In this document: positions 7,255 through 14,896 of the stretch, one piece after another | Position numbering within the stretch: the stretch's first letter is position 1 | How the letters are laid out: the number at the start of each line of letters is the position of its first letter | Assembly: GCA_947449835.1 (NCBI GenBank) | Contig: CANFSZ010000027.1 | Span: 1 to 32,425, forward strand | Direction of reading: 5' to 3' | Origin: Opitutia bacterium | Lineage (GTDB): Bacteria; Verrucomicrobiota; Verrucomicrobiia; Opitutales; Opitutaceae | DNA length: 32,425 nt | Notes under the pieces: model-generated | What the model was told of the DNA's origin: nothing | Database searches by the model: none | The model's input: the letters and a program-made list of their open reading frames with translations, nothing else | Made by a program: the position numbers and the translations under genes

Positions 7255-8646
7255 TTAGGCGACGAAGTCGGTCGGCGCGAAGGTGAGCTTCTTGCCAGCG
7301 GCGATGGATTCGTTGATTTTGAGGATGGTGACGGCGGTGGCGAAGGCGGATTCGCCGGGGCAATTGAGGGGCGTGCCGAGGCGGATCGCGTCGAAGAAGT
7401 TTTCGAGGTGAGGTTGGTGAATGGCTTTGTCGAGAGTGACCGGGATGTCCCAAGCGGACAACGCGGCCGTCTCGCGGACGTCGACCGTGGAGGCTTTGGC
7501 AGGGCCACCGAGTTTTTTGACGCCGACTTTTTCCCAAGGTTTGACGGGAGCGGGCGCACCTTCGCCGGAGGTCGGGCTGGCGACGATACCTTTAGTAACC
7601 CATTTGTCCCACTCGGGCGCGCGGGCTTCGCGGTAGAGTTTGGTGTATTTCGGATTTTCTGAAATCTTTAACGCGCCCTCGTCGCCCATGAAGTATTCGT
7701 GGTAACCGCCGCCGGCGCTGGTGGTCGTGAGAACCTCGTAGGTCGCGCGAACCGTGCCTTCCTTGGTGGGGAATTCGAAGATGGCGATGGCGTTGTCGTA
7801 CCACTCGTGGGTTTTGTAGTAATCGACGCCGCCGCTGGCGATGCACATGGTGGGGTTGGAACCAAGCATCCAATTGTAGACGTCGATCTGGTGGGCGCCG
7901 AGGTCGGACATGGGGCCGCCGGCGTAGCGTTTAAACCAGCGCCAATTGCGGAACTCGTGCATGTTGGCGAAACCGTATTGGTTGAGCTTCGCTTCGGGGA
8001 TGCCTTGGCCGTTGGGGAAACCGAAATCGTCGGTGACAGCGCGGTGCCATTGGCCGGCGATGTTGGTGATGCGACCGAGGAGGCGGCCTTCGAGGTGGAT
8101 GCGATCCTTGGCGTGGCGGTAGCGGGGATTGCTTCGGCGTTGGTGGCCGATCTGGAGCAGTTTTTTCGTCTCTCGTGCGGCGAGGACCATCGAGCGGGCG
8201 CCCTCGACGGTGTTCGACATCAACTTCTCGCAGTAAACGTGTTTGCCGGCTTTGAGAGCGGCGACGGTGTGTTCGGCGTGTTTGAAATCGGGCGTAGCGA
8301 TGATGACCGCGTCGAGATCGGTGACCTCGGCGAGCATCTGGCGGTAATCTTCGTAGGGCTTCGGGTCGTGGCCGAATTTTTTCAAGAGGCGCTCGGCGTA
8401 GGTGCGGTTGTAACCCCAGATGTCGACGACGGCTTTGAAGCGGATGCCTGGGATTTTGAGGGCTGCGTTGGTGAGGATGCGGCCTTGTTCGCCGCAGCCG
8501 ATGAGGGCGACGTTGAGTTGGTCGGACTTGGCGACGACTTCGGCGCCGCGAGCGATGTAGGGCGCGGCGGCGATGAAGGCCCCGAGCTTAGCGCTCGTGC
8601 TCAGGAAATCGCGGCGCGTGACGGGAGAGGAAAAAGAGTCGGACAT
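7255..8646 (-). CDS. Tat-exported Gfo/Idh/MocA family oxidoreductase
   Basis: NAD(P)-dependent dehydrogenase or oxidoreductase of the glucose-fructose oxidoreductase family, acting on a sugar or sugar-like polyol. The 463 residues begin with a twin-arginine signal (TRRDFLSTSAKLGAFIAAA, RR at 11-12), so the enzyme is predicted to be exported folded with bound cofactor. The Rossmann motif VALIGCGEQG is at 46-55. The conserved Lys lies in CEKL at 139-142, where most of the family has EKP. The substrate-side motif SDLGAHQIDVYNWMLG follows near the middle, and the C-terminal alpha/beta domain is complete. It sits between a DoxX-like membrane protein (36-base gap) and a secreted discoidin-like protein (17-base gap), likely one operon. 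Substrate unknown. Confidence 0.93.
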   Translation of the reverse strand: MSDSFSSPVTRRDFLSTSAKLGAFIAAAPYIARGAEVVAKSDQLNVALIGCGEQGRILTNAALKIPGIRFKAVVDIWGYNRTYAERLLKKFGHDPKPYEDYRQMLAEVTDLDAVIIATPDFKHAEHTVAALKAGKHVYCEKLMSNTVEGARSMVLAARETKKLLQIGHQRRSNPRYRHAKDRIHLEGRLLGRITNIAGQWHRAVTDDFGFPNGQGIPEAKLNQYGFANMHEFRNWRWFKRYAGGPMSDLGAHQIDVYNWMLGSNPTMCIASGGVDYYKTHEWYDNAIAIFEFPTKEGTVRATYEVLTTTSAGGGYHEYFMGDEGALKISENPKYTKLYREARAPEWDKWVTKGIVASPTSGEGAPAPVKPWEKVGVKKLGGPAKASTVDVRETAALSAWDIPVTLDKAIHQPHLENFFDAIRLGTPLNCPGESAFATAVTILKINESIAAGKKLTFAPTDFVA

Positions 8647-8682
8647 GGCGGGCAGAGGTGGGGCGTTGGGGGCCGGGTCCGC

Positions 8683-9129
8683 TTAGCCGCGGCTGAGCGT
8701 GTAGCGGTTGTGTTGAACGAGCACGAGGCCGCCGGCGACTAGGGCGACGTGCATGCCGAGCCAAGCGACGCCGTCGCTCTCCTGCACCGCCATGAGGCCG
8801 AAGGAAAGGGCGACGTAGGTGAGCCCCATGAAGAACAACGTGCAGCGGGTTTTGAAACCGACGAGTAACGCGACGCCGAGGGTGATGAGGATGTAGCCGA
8901 TGCTGGCGGCGAACAGCTTGGTGGACCAGAGCGGCAAGAACGAGGCGCCGGTAATGCCGGTGGCCATACGCTTCATATTTTCGTAGTAGCCGACGAAGGA
9001 GTAGTTTCCTTTGCTTTCAAATTTTTCGAGCCCGGCGAGCACGGCGCGCAGACCGAGCCAGAGGCGGATGATCAGGAACGCGTAGGTGTATTCGCAACGC
9101 GGGGTGGTGGGGGTGGAGTTTTCGCTCAT
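8683..9129 (-). CDS. DoxX-like four-helix membrane protein
   Basis: A 148-residue inner-membrane protein with four hydrophobic helices: YTYAFLIIRLWLGLRAVLAG, a second beginning near TKLFAASIGYILITLG, a third LFFMGLTYVALSFGLMA, and a last one WLGMHVALVAGGLVLV. The conserved RLWLGLR..LAGLEKF entry and the C-terminal Asn-Arg (QHNRYTL) resemble DoxX/quinol-oxidase-small-subunit-like proteins. It is the first gene of the three-gene unit with the Tat-exported oxidoreductase and the discoidin-like protein. DoxX relatives are linked to quinone-coupled oxidation, so a role in passing electrons from the exported oxidoreductase is possible but only inferred. The start ATG 9129 follows a 133-base spacer containing a plausible promoter. 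Confidence 0.82.
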   Translation of the reverse strand: MSENSTPTTPRCEYTYAFLIIRLWLGLRAVLAGLEKFESKGNYSFVGYYENMKRMATGITGASFLPLWSTKLFAASIGYILITLGVALLVGFKTRCTLFFMGLTYVALSFGLMAVQESDGVAWLGMHVALVAGGLVLVQHNRYTLSRG

Positions 9130-9166
9130 GATGTAAAAATGGGTTGGGATGCTAACAGGGGTACGG

Positions 9167-9194
9167 ACTGTAATGAAATCTGCTTGGGATCAAA
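9167..9194 (-). promoter_or_regulatory. Candidate sigma-70-type promoter of the DoxX operon
   Basis: On the minus strand, TTTGAT (9189-9194) and TACAGT (9167-9172) are separated by 16 bases and lie about 40 bases before the DoxX start. Both boxes deviate from consensus, so this is a suggestion only. The rest of the spacer (9130-9262) holds a T7 run but no gene. Confidence 0.3.
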
Positions 9195-9262
9195 CGACAG
9201 ACCGACTTTTTTTGGCAATGTCCAATCAGGTCGGGGTGTGGGCGCAGGGGGCGAGCGTTTAC

Positions 9263-10318
9263 TTAACTAAAACGCGGGGCGAGGCTGGCGTGGATTTCGC
9301 GCACCATGGTCTCGGTCGTCGCCCAGTCGATGCAGCCATCGGTGATGCTGACGCCGTAGCGGAGTTTTTCTTTGGGCTGCGGGAACGACTGGTTGCCAGC
9401 GGCGAGGTTGCTCTCGACCATGGCGCCCATGATGGAGCGGTTGCCGGCGGCGATTTGCGCGAGGAGCGCGCGCATTACGTCGGGCTGCAATTCGGGTTTC
9501 TTCGCGGAGTTGTCATGCGAGCAATCGACCAGGATCGACTGTGGCAACCCCGCTTTGGCGAGGAGGGCCTCGGTTTGCGCGATGTGGGCGGCGGAGTAAT
9601 TGGGCCCGCTAGAACCGCCGCGGAGGACGACGTGGCAGTTGGGGTTGCCGCGGGTGTCGACGGCGGCAGCGGCGCCGTCGAGGTTCACGCCGAGAAACGT
9701 CTGGGGTTGGCCGGCGGCTTTGATGGCGTTGACGGCGGCCTGGAGTGTGCCGTCGGTGCTGTTTTTAAAACCGATGGGCATCGAAAGGCCCGAGGCCATT
9801 TGGCGGTGCGTTTGGGATTCTGTCGTGCGGGCGCCAATGGCACCCCAGCACACGAGATCGGCTACGTACTGTGGCGTGATGGGATCTAGAAATTCCGTCG
9901 CCGTGGGCAAACCCAGATCAAGCACATCGCGCAAAAAAGCACGGCCGAGACGCAAGCCGGCGGCGATGTCGTGCGAGCCGTCGAGGTGCGGATCCATCAC
10001 GAGGCCCTTCCAGCCGACGGTAGTGCGAGGTTTTTCAAAATACACGCGCATCACAATCAGGACCCGATCGGAGACTTCTTTGGCCAAGGCAGCGAGACGC
10101 TGGGCGTAATCGCGGCCCGCCTCGATGTCGTGGATCGAGCAGGGCCCAATTAACAGCAGGAATCGCCGATCGTCCGTGAAAATAATCCGGTGAATATCCT
10201 CCCGCGCGTGGGTCACGAAAGCGGCTTGGGCCTCGGACTTGGGCAAATCGCGCAAAAGCGCGGCGGGCGAGGGTAGGGCGCGGGTCGCTACGACATTGAT
10301 GTCCGAAGTGCGTTGCAT
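9263..10318 (-). CDS. aroF: 3-deoxy-7-phosphoheptulonate synthase (class I DAHP synthase)
   Basis: Condenses phosphoenolpyruvate and erythrose 4-phosphate, the first step of the shikimate pathway, in the cytoplasm. The 351 residues match the AroF/AroG/AroH class. LLIGPCSIHD carries the metal-ligand Cys, followed by VMRVYFEKPRTTVGWKGL, ATEFLDPITPQY, GARTTESQTHR, GFKNSTDG, VVLRGGSSGPNY, VDCSHDNSAKKP, MGAMVESNLAAGNQ and YGVSITDGCI, all typical and intact. The choice of paralogue letter is arbitrary. The N-terminal extension used for feedback binding is present (DINVVATRALPSP), but which aromatic amino acid inhibits it cannot be read off. It is transcribed alone and divergently from ygfZ; the spacer holds a terminator-like hairpin about 75 bases before its start. 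Confidence 0.96.
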   Translation of the reverse strand: MQRTSDINVVATRALPSPAALLRDLPKSEAQAAFVTHAREDIHRIIFTDDRRFLLLIGPCSIHDIEAGRDYAQRLAALAKEVSDRVLIVMRVYFEKPRTTVGWKGLVMDPHLDGSHDIAAGLRLGRAFLRDVLDLGLPTATEFLDPITPQYVADLVCWGAIGARTTESQTHRQMASGLSMPIGFKNSTDGTLQAAVNAIKAAGQPQTFLGVNLDGAAAAVDTRGNPNCHVVLRGGSSGPNYSAAHIAQTEALLAKAGLPQSILVDCSHDNSAKKPELQPDVMRALLAQIAAGNRSIMGAMVESNLAAGNQSFPQPKEKLRYGVSITDGCIDWATTETMVREIHASLAPRFS

Positions 10319-10390
10319 GGTCGGTCAGCTTGGTGGGTTCCAAGAGGCCGCGGCAAGTCCCAGATTGCCCTAAAACCGAGGAATTTGGGC

Positions 10391-10428
10391 AAAAAAGTGG
10401 CCGGTCACATACCCCTATGTGACCGGCC
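10391..10428 (-). terminator. Terminator-like hairpin between two divergent genes
   Basis: A perfect 12-bp stem (GGCCGGTCACAT at 10399-10410 and ATGTGACCGGCC at 10417-10428) has a six-base loop. On the minus strand it is followed by ACTTTTTTG, a good intrinsic terminator signature. On the plus strand it is followed by TTTGCTTTCTT, which is weaker. Both flanking genes point away from it, so a terminator here has no annotated gene to end. It may close a short leftward RNA or act as an attenuator of the DAHP synthase gene. I found no leader peptide rich in aromatic residues. Confidence 0.6.
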
Positions 10429-10452
10429 TTTGCTTTCTTAGTTACCCCAAAA

Positions 10453-10469
10453 CTCCCGCTAGGCGGGAG
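10453..10469. other. Short perfect hairpin in the aroF-ygfZ spacer
   Basis: CTCCCGC (10453-10459) and GCGGGAG (10463-10469) pair around a TAG loop. There is no T tract next to it. Together with the hairpin at 10399-10428 it would give a leftward RNA two consecutive stem-loops. Confidence 0.45.
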
Positions 10470-10491
10470 AAGTGTTTAAATCTGACAATAT

Positions 10492-10504
10492 AAGTGGTAC
10501 ACTT
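10492..10504. promoter_or_regulatory. Short palindrome in an AT-rich divergent promoter region
   Basis: AAGTG and CACTT flank GTA at 10492-10504, within the AT-rich part of the spacer (10470-10572) where promoters of ygfZ, or of a leftward transcript, are expected. No convincing -35/-10 pair could be chosen, and the binding protein is unknown. The remainder of the spacer contains no gene. Confidence 0.3.
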
Positions 10505-10572
10505 TATCTTCACACCGTCAACTCAAAGTTATCAAAATCTATCAGGTCATTTATAAATCACTTTAAAACAAT

Positions 10573-11475
10573 ATGATAAAAACCAAGGAAAATTCATCGC
10601 TTCGGCAATTTCATAGCGGAAAAACCGCCGCGGTGTTGCGTGTGACGGGCGAGGACGCGGCGAATTTCCTTCAAGGCCAGTTTACCAACGACCTGCGTGG
10701 GCTGCGTGCAGCTGGTGCGGTTTATGGCTTGTGGCTCAATCAGAAAGGTAAGGTCTTGGCCGATAGTTTTGTGATCGCGGGGGCGTCGGCGGGGGAGTTT
10801 TGGATCGTGAGTTATCATGTGGCGGCGTCGGCGTTGCGGGCGCGTTTGGAAGATTATATCATCGCGGACGACGTCAGCGTGGAGGATGTCACGACGGAGT
10901 GGACGGGCCTGACTTTGCTCGGCGCGGGCGTGGTGGCGTGGTTTGCGCAGGCGCCGCGCGTGGGGCTGAGTTTTCTGGGACGGAGAACGTCCGGAGAAAC
11001 GCTCGACTGGATTTTTCCGCTTTCCGAATTGCCGAATGCTCGCGCGCAAATCGTGGGCTGGGCCGAAATCGACGGCGTCGCGATGGAGCGGCAGCGGATC
11101 GCGGCGGGGATTCCGGCGTTGCCAGCGGATATCGGGCCGGCGGATTTACCCGGCGAGGGCGGGCTCGAGCCGGTGACGATTTCCTACACGAAAGGCTGTT
11201 ACCTCGGCCAAGAAGTGATGGCGCGCTTGAAATCCATGGGCCAAGTGCGGCGGCGTTTGCAGCGCGTGCGCGGACCGGGCGCGGCGCCGCAGCGGCCGGC
11301 GGCGTTGTGGCAAGGGGGACGTCAGGTCGGCGAATTGCGCTCGGCGGTGGATCTCGCGGAAGGTGGTTTTATCGGTCTGGCGATGGTTTCGCTCGTCTCG
11401 TGGCAACCGGCTCAACTACTCGCGCTTGAGGTTGCGGGCGCGGCGGAAATCGTCGTAGTGCCCGAGGCCACATGA
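10573..11475 (+). CDS. ygfZ: YgfZ/CAF17-like folate-binding protein, Fe-S cluster assembly
   Basis: A 300-residue GcvT-fold protein that binds tetrahydrofolate and supports maturation or repair of certain [4Fe-4S] enzymes in the cytoplasm. The N-terminus shows the expected AVLRVTGEDAANFLQGQFTN and GLWLNQKGKVLAD. The diagnostic K-G-C-Y-x-G-Q-E motif is at residues 207-214 with the conserved Cys209. The C-terminal beta-barrel part follows. The start ATG 10573 lies in an AT-rich leader without a Shine-Dalgarno. It is the first gene of a tight plus-strand run; its TGA overlaps the ATG of the next small gene (ATGA at 11472-11475). Confidence 0.93.
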   Translation: MIKTKENSSLRQFHSGKTAAVLRVTGEDAANFLQGQFTNDLRGLRAAGAVYGLWLNQKGKVLADSFVIAGASAGEFWIVSYHVAASALRARLEDYIIADDVSVEDVTTEWTGLTLLGAGVVAWFAQAPRVGLSFLGRRTSGETLDWIFPLSELPNARAQIVGWAEIDGVAMERQRIAAGIPALPADIGPADLPGEGGLEPVTISYTKGCYLGQEVMARLKSMGQVRRRLQRVRGPGAAPQRPAALWQGGRQVGELRSAVDLAEGGFIGLAMVSLVSWQPAQLLALEVAGAAEIVVVPEAT

Positions 11476-11735
11476 CGGAAATAGAACAACTTTCTCAGCT
11501 CTGCGAGCGCCTCGGCGCACCGCCCGCGCAGGCCGCGGCGATGGCAGCGCAGTTATTGAAACGCGCGGATCAACTCGCCCTCGAGCGGAAGCGTCCGCGC
11601 GAGGAAACGCTCGGGCATCTGCTGCGTTTGCTCGTGCAAGGCCGCGCGGGCGAAGTGCCGGCGGATTTCCCCGCGACGCAACCACCGCCCGCGGGCTCCA
11701 TTGCACCCGCCCCGCCGATTGCACCGGCGCGCTAA
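11472..11735 (+). CDS. Small unrecognised protein, 87 residues
   Basis: I do not recognise the family. The first 60 residues are mostly helical and charged (LSQLCERLGAPPAQAAAMAA, then LKRADQLALERKRPREETLG), and the tail is Pro/Ala-rich and probably disordered. There is no signal peptide or membrane helix. The 4-base overlap with ygfZ and the open frame with normal codon use support a real gene that is translationally coupled to ygfZ. The galactokinase start follows 13 bases later. Role unknown. Confidence 0.72.
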   Translation: MTEIEQLSQLCERLGAPPAQAAAMAAQLLKRADQLALERKRPREETLGHLLRLLVQGRAGEVPADFPATQPPPAGSIAPAPPIAPAR

Positions 11736-11748
11736 AATTCGCCCGCGC

Positions 11749-12888
11749 ATGAAAGCCCAGCTCGTTGAAAAATTCCGCGCCACGTACGGCCGCGCGCCCG
11801 AAATCTGCGCCTATGCGCCGGGCCGCGTCGAATTTATCGGCAACCACACCGACTACAACGGCGGGACCGTGCTCGGGGCGGCGCTGGATCGCGGCGTTTG
11901 GGTGGCGTTGGGGGGGCGCGCGGACGCCCGGCGCCAGTGGGCGAGTGATCAACGTCCGGCCCGCGTCACTTCGCGCGCCGACGATGGGGCGAAACGCGAG
12001 GGCGCGGAAAGCTGGGTGAATTATCCGCTCGGGGTTTTGGCTGCGTTGCCGGAGTTCGGCGTGGCCGCGCCGGCGGGTTTTGATTTTTTGGCGATGTCGA
12101 ATTTGCCCTCGGGCGCGGGTTTGAGCAGCAGTGCGGCGATTGAGTTGGCTTCGGCGCTGGCGTTTTTGGAAATGGCGGGTGTGCGTCCGGCGCGCGAGAC
12201 GGTGGTGAAAATCGGGCGACACGCGGAGAATCATTTCGTGGGCGTGCCGTGCGGGATTTTGGATCAAGGCGTGTCAGGCTTTGGGCAAAAAAATAAATTG
12301 GTGTGGATCGATTGTCGCGGGCCAGTGTTTGCGACGGCGCCCTTGCCGGCAGCGGCGCATTTTTGGATTTTTAACACGCACACGAAGCACGCGCTTGTGG
12401 ACGGGTTGTACGCGACGCGGCATCGCGAATGCATGACGGCGGCGCGGGCGCTCGGCGTCGGGCTGCTCGTAGAAACAAACGGCGCGGCGCTCGCGGCGGC
12501 GGAGACAAATCTCGCGCCGGAAAGCGCGCGGCGGGCGCGGCACGTCGTCGAGGAAATCGCGCGCGTGGCGGCGGCGCGGACCGCGCTCGAAGGCGGCGAT
12601 CTGGTCGCGGTGGGGCGCTTGCTCACCGCTTCGCACCGCAGCTCGCAGTGGCTTTTTGAGAACAGCACGGCGGAGCTGGATTTTTTGGTCGATGCGTTGG
12701 TGGCGGCGCCGTCGGTGTTCGGGGCGCGGCTGACGGGCGGTGGTTTCGGCGGCGCGGTGATGGCGCTGACGAGCGCGGCGTTTGGCGAGGCCGAGGCGCA
12801 CGCGGTCGCGGCGGCTTATCGGGAAAAATTCGGAGCGACGCCGGAAGTTTTACACGCGCAAACGGGTGACGGCGCGGCGTTGATCTGA
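11749..12888 (+). CDS. galK: Galactokinase (GHMP kinase)
   Basis: Phosphorylates galactose, or a related sugar, at C1 with ATP, the entry to the Leloir pathway. The 379 residues are the usual length. GRVEFIGNHTDYNGG at 25-39 matches the galactokinase signature, but the position normally Glu in GEHTDYN is Asn32. The ATP-binding LPSGAGLSSSAAIE (LSSS at 125-128), the catalytic-base Asp172 in CGILDQ and the C-terminal RLTGGGFGG at 327-335 are intact. I start at ATG 11749; a TTG at 11701 would overlap the preceding gene. No galT or galE is nearby. The upstream small gene and the downstream phosphatase (12-base gap) suggest one operon. The Asn substitution makes the exact sugar slightly uncertain. 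Confidence 0.9.
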   Translation: MKAQLVEKFRATYGRAPEICAYAPGRVEFIGNHTDYNGGTVLGAALDRGVWVALGGRADARRQWASDQRPARVTSRADDGAKREGAESWVNYPLGVLAALPEFGVAAPAGFDFLAMSNLPSGAGLSSSAAIELASALAFLEMAGVRPARETVVKIGRHAENHFVGVPCGILDQGVSGFGQKNKLVWIDCRGPVFATAPLPAAAHFWIFNTHTKHALVDGLYATRHRECMTAARALGVGLLVETNGAALAAAETNLAPESARRARHVVEEIARVAAARTALEGGDLVAVGRLLTASHRSSQWLFENSTAELDFLVDALVAAPSVFGARLTGGGFGGAVMALTSAAFGEAEAHAVAAAYREKFGATPEVLHAQTGDGAALI

Positions 12889-12900
12889 TTTTCTTTCACC

Positions 12901-13917
12901 ATGAATCCCACGATGACGATGGCAGAACTGAATCGGGCGCGGCGGCTTTTGTGTGCGCTGCAGGATTCGATTCGTGATGCGCTGGTGGCGGCGCGCGTGC
13001 GCCAGGCGGCGACGTTTTCGCGGGTCGCGGCGGTGACGGCGGCGGATACGATTTACCAAGTCGATCGCTTGAGCGAGGCGGCGATTATGGCGTGGTTCGA
13101 GGCGTATTGGCCGCGGAGTTGGCCGGTGGAGCTCGTGATGGAAGGTTTGGCTGACGGGGAGCCGGCGACGTTTCCGCGCGGGACGCCGGTGGCGCGGACG
13201 CGTTTCAAGTGCATCCTTGATCCGATCGATGGCACGCGGAGTTTCATGTACGACAAGCGTTCGGCGTGGAGTCTGGCCGGGCTCGCGATGCAGCGCGGGG
13301 CGAAAAATCACCTCGGCGATATTGTGGTGGCCGCGATGACTGAGTTGCCCACGAGCAAGCAGTGGCGCGCGGATCAACTCAGCGCGGTGCGTGGCGGCGG
13401 CGTGATCGCGGCGGCGGTCGATGTGCGCGGTGGCGGCCGTAAAAAAATCACGGTGCGGCCCTCGCCGTTGAAACATTTTGAGCACGGATTTGCGTCGCTC
13501 GCGCGGTTTTTCCCCGAGGGTAAAGGATTGCTCGGCGCCATCGAGGAAACGCTGTGGAAAGAACTCGGCGTGCACGGCAAAAACGGCGGGCAACTCGTCT
13601 TCGACGATCAATATATTTGCACAGGTGGTCAGCTGCATGAGTTGATCGTCGGGCACGACCGGATGTTGGGCGACTTGCGGCCTTTAGCGTACGCGAAGTT
13701 GGGTTTCTCGAGCGCGACGTTGTGCTGTCACCCTTACGATATTTGCACGGCGATGATCGCGCGTGAGGCGGGTTGCGTGATCGAGGCGCCAGCGGGCGGG
13801 GCTTTGCGTTATCCGCTCGATACGACGACGCCGGTGGCGTGGATGGGCTACGCGAATGCGTCGCTCGCGCGCGTGGTGCGGCCGGCGTTGCGGCGCGTGA
13901 TGGCGGCGTATCTCTGA
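12901..13917 (+). CDS. Inositol monophosphatase-family phosphatase
   Basis: A 338-residue metal-dependent phosphatase of the IMPase/FBPase superfamily. The metal-binding D-P-I-D-G-T motif is at residues 107-112 (Asp107, Asp110), with a preceding acidic strand ELVMEGLADGEP. The second site Asp280 lies in CHPYDICTA, followed by the family-type glycine-rich end EAGCVIEAPAGG. It is longer than the usual 260-280 residues, with an inserted middle (residues about 150-230). The substrate may be a sugar phosphate, 3'-phosphoadenosine phosphate or inositol phosphate; the sequence does not decide. It closes the ygfZ-galK run, 12 bases after galK, and faces the prepilin peptidase convergently with only 22 bases between the stops. 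Confidence 0.87.
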   Translation: MNPTMTMAELNRARRLLCALQDSIRDALVAARVRQAATFSRVAAVTAADTIYQVDRLSEAAIMAWFEAYWPRSWPVELVMEGLADGEPATFPRGTPVARTRFKCILDPIDGTRSFMYDKRSAWSLAGLAMQRGAKNHLGDIVVAAMTELPTSKQWRADQLSAVRGGGVIAAAVDVRGGGRKKITVRPSPLKHFEHGFASLARFFPEGKGLLGAIEETLWKELGVHGKNGGQLVFDDQYICTGGQLHELIVGHDRMLGDLRPLAYAKLGFSSATLCCHPYDICTAMIAREAGCVIEAPAGGALRYPLDTTTPVAWMGYANASLARVVRPALRRVMAAYL

Positions 13918-13939
13918 GCGACAGCGCTACGGTTGCGGC

Positions 13940-14854
13940 TTAGAACAGCTCGCCGAATTGCGCGAACCACGTGGTGACAAATCCGCGGAGAAACAAAAAA
14001 TAAATCGCGCCGGCGATCGCGAGCATCGGGCCAAACGGCACCTGCGCGCCAAGGCCAATCGTGGTTGGTTCGCCCTCGGGCGTTTCGGCTTTCAGGGCGG
14101 CAGGCGCGGCGGAGCGACCGGCGATTTTTTGCCAGAGCCACGCGATCGCGACCCAGACCGTGCCGATGACGGCGCCGCCGAAAACGGCGATCACCGCGCC
14201 TTGCCAGCCGGTGAACGCGCCGATGGCGCCGACAAATTTTACGTCACCGAAGCCCATGGCTTCTTTCTTGAAAATGATCTCGGCGAGCAACGCGATCCAG
14301 AGCACGATGCCGGAGCCGATGAGCAGGCCTTGGAGGGAAATCGTCGCGGCGCGCATGCTCGCGAGCAGGAAAAAATCGCTGTGTTGGCCATGGAGCGTTG
14401 GCACGAGCACCGAGAGAATCACGCCGACGACCCCGAGACCGAGGGTGAACGTGTCGGGGATGATCATGTGATCGAGGTCGATGAACGTCGCGCACACCAA
14501 GCAGCTTAAAAATACCCAGCCCACGACCGCGACCACCGGCGGAAAGTGCAGCCAGCAAGCGAGGAACAGGCTCGCGGTGAGCAACTCCACGAAGGGATAA
14601 CGAAAAGAAAACGCGGCGCCGCAGCAGCGGGCACGTCCGCGCAAGATCAGCCACGAGAGCACGGGAATGTTGTCGTGCCACGCGATGGGTTTTCCGCAGG
14701 CGCAGTGCGAGCTGGGCGTTATGATCGATTTTTCCGCGGGCACGCGGTAGATGACGACGTTGAGAAAACTGCCTATCATCGCGCCGAGCAGCGCAGCGGC
14801 GGTGGGTAACACCCAAGGATAAGCGGCGGCGATTTCGGCGTAGGCGGAAAACAT
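13940..14854 (-). CDS. pilD: Prepilin peptidase / N-methyltransferase (type IV, A24 family)
   Basis: Inner-membrane aspartic protease that cleaves the leader of type IV pilins or type II secretion pseudopilins and methylates the new N-terminus. The 304 residues hold about eight membrane segments. GSFLNVVIYRVP is at 28-39 and DNIPVLSWL at 61-69. The two active-site aspartates lie in FIDLDHMIIPD (near 126-128) and GFGDVK (Asp204). The cytoplasmic zinc knuckle is altered: HCAC at 50-53 and ARCC at 75-78 replace the usual CxxC...CxxC spacing. No pilin or pilus genes are in the window. The 3' end contains a Pro/Glu-rich loop (ALKAETPEGEPTT) before the last helix. The start ATG 14854 sits before the first helix. 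Confidence 0.92.
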   Translation of the reverse strand: MFSAYAEIAAAYPWVLPTAAALLGAMIGSFLNVVIYRVPAEKSIITPSSHCACGKPIAWHDNIPVLSWLILRGRARCCGAAFSFRYPFVELLTASLFLACWLHFPPVVAVVGWVFLSCLVCATFIDLDHMIIPDTFTLGLGVVGVILSVLVPTLHGQHSDFFLLASMRAATISLQGLLIGSGIVLWIALLAEIIFKKEAMGFGDVKFVGAIGAFTGWQGAVIAVFGGAVIGTVWVAIAWLWQKIAGRSAAPAALKAETPEGEPTTIGLGAQVPFGPMLAIAGAIYFLFLRGFVTTWFAQFGELF

Positions 14855-14896
14855 AAAAGAAGCCTCAGGGCGAAGCGTGGCGGCGGCAAGCGAGCG

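Noticed and set aside
7699-8742. 347-residue plus-strand frame
   Set aside because: Antisense to the Gfo/Idh/MocA gene and lacking any recognisable motif.
10319-10572. Possible tRNA or riboswitch in the aroF-ygfZ spacer
   Set aside because: The two hairpins do not form a cloverleaf and no known riboswitch core was recognised.
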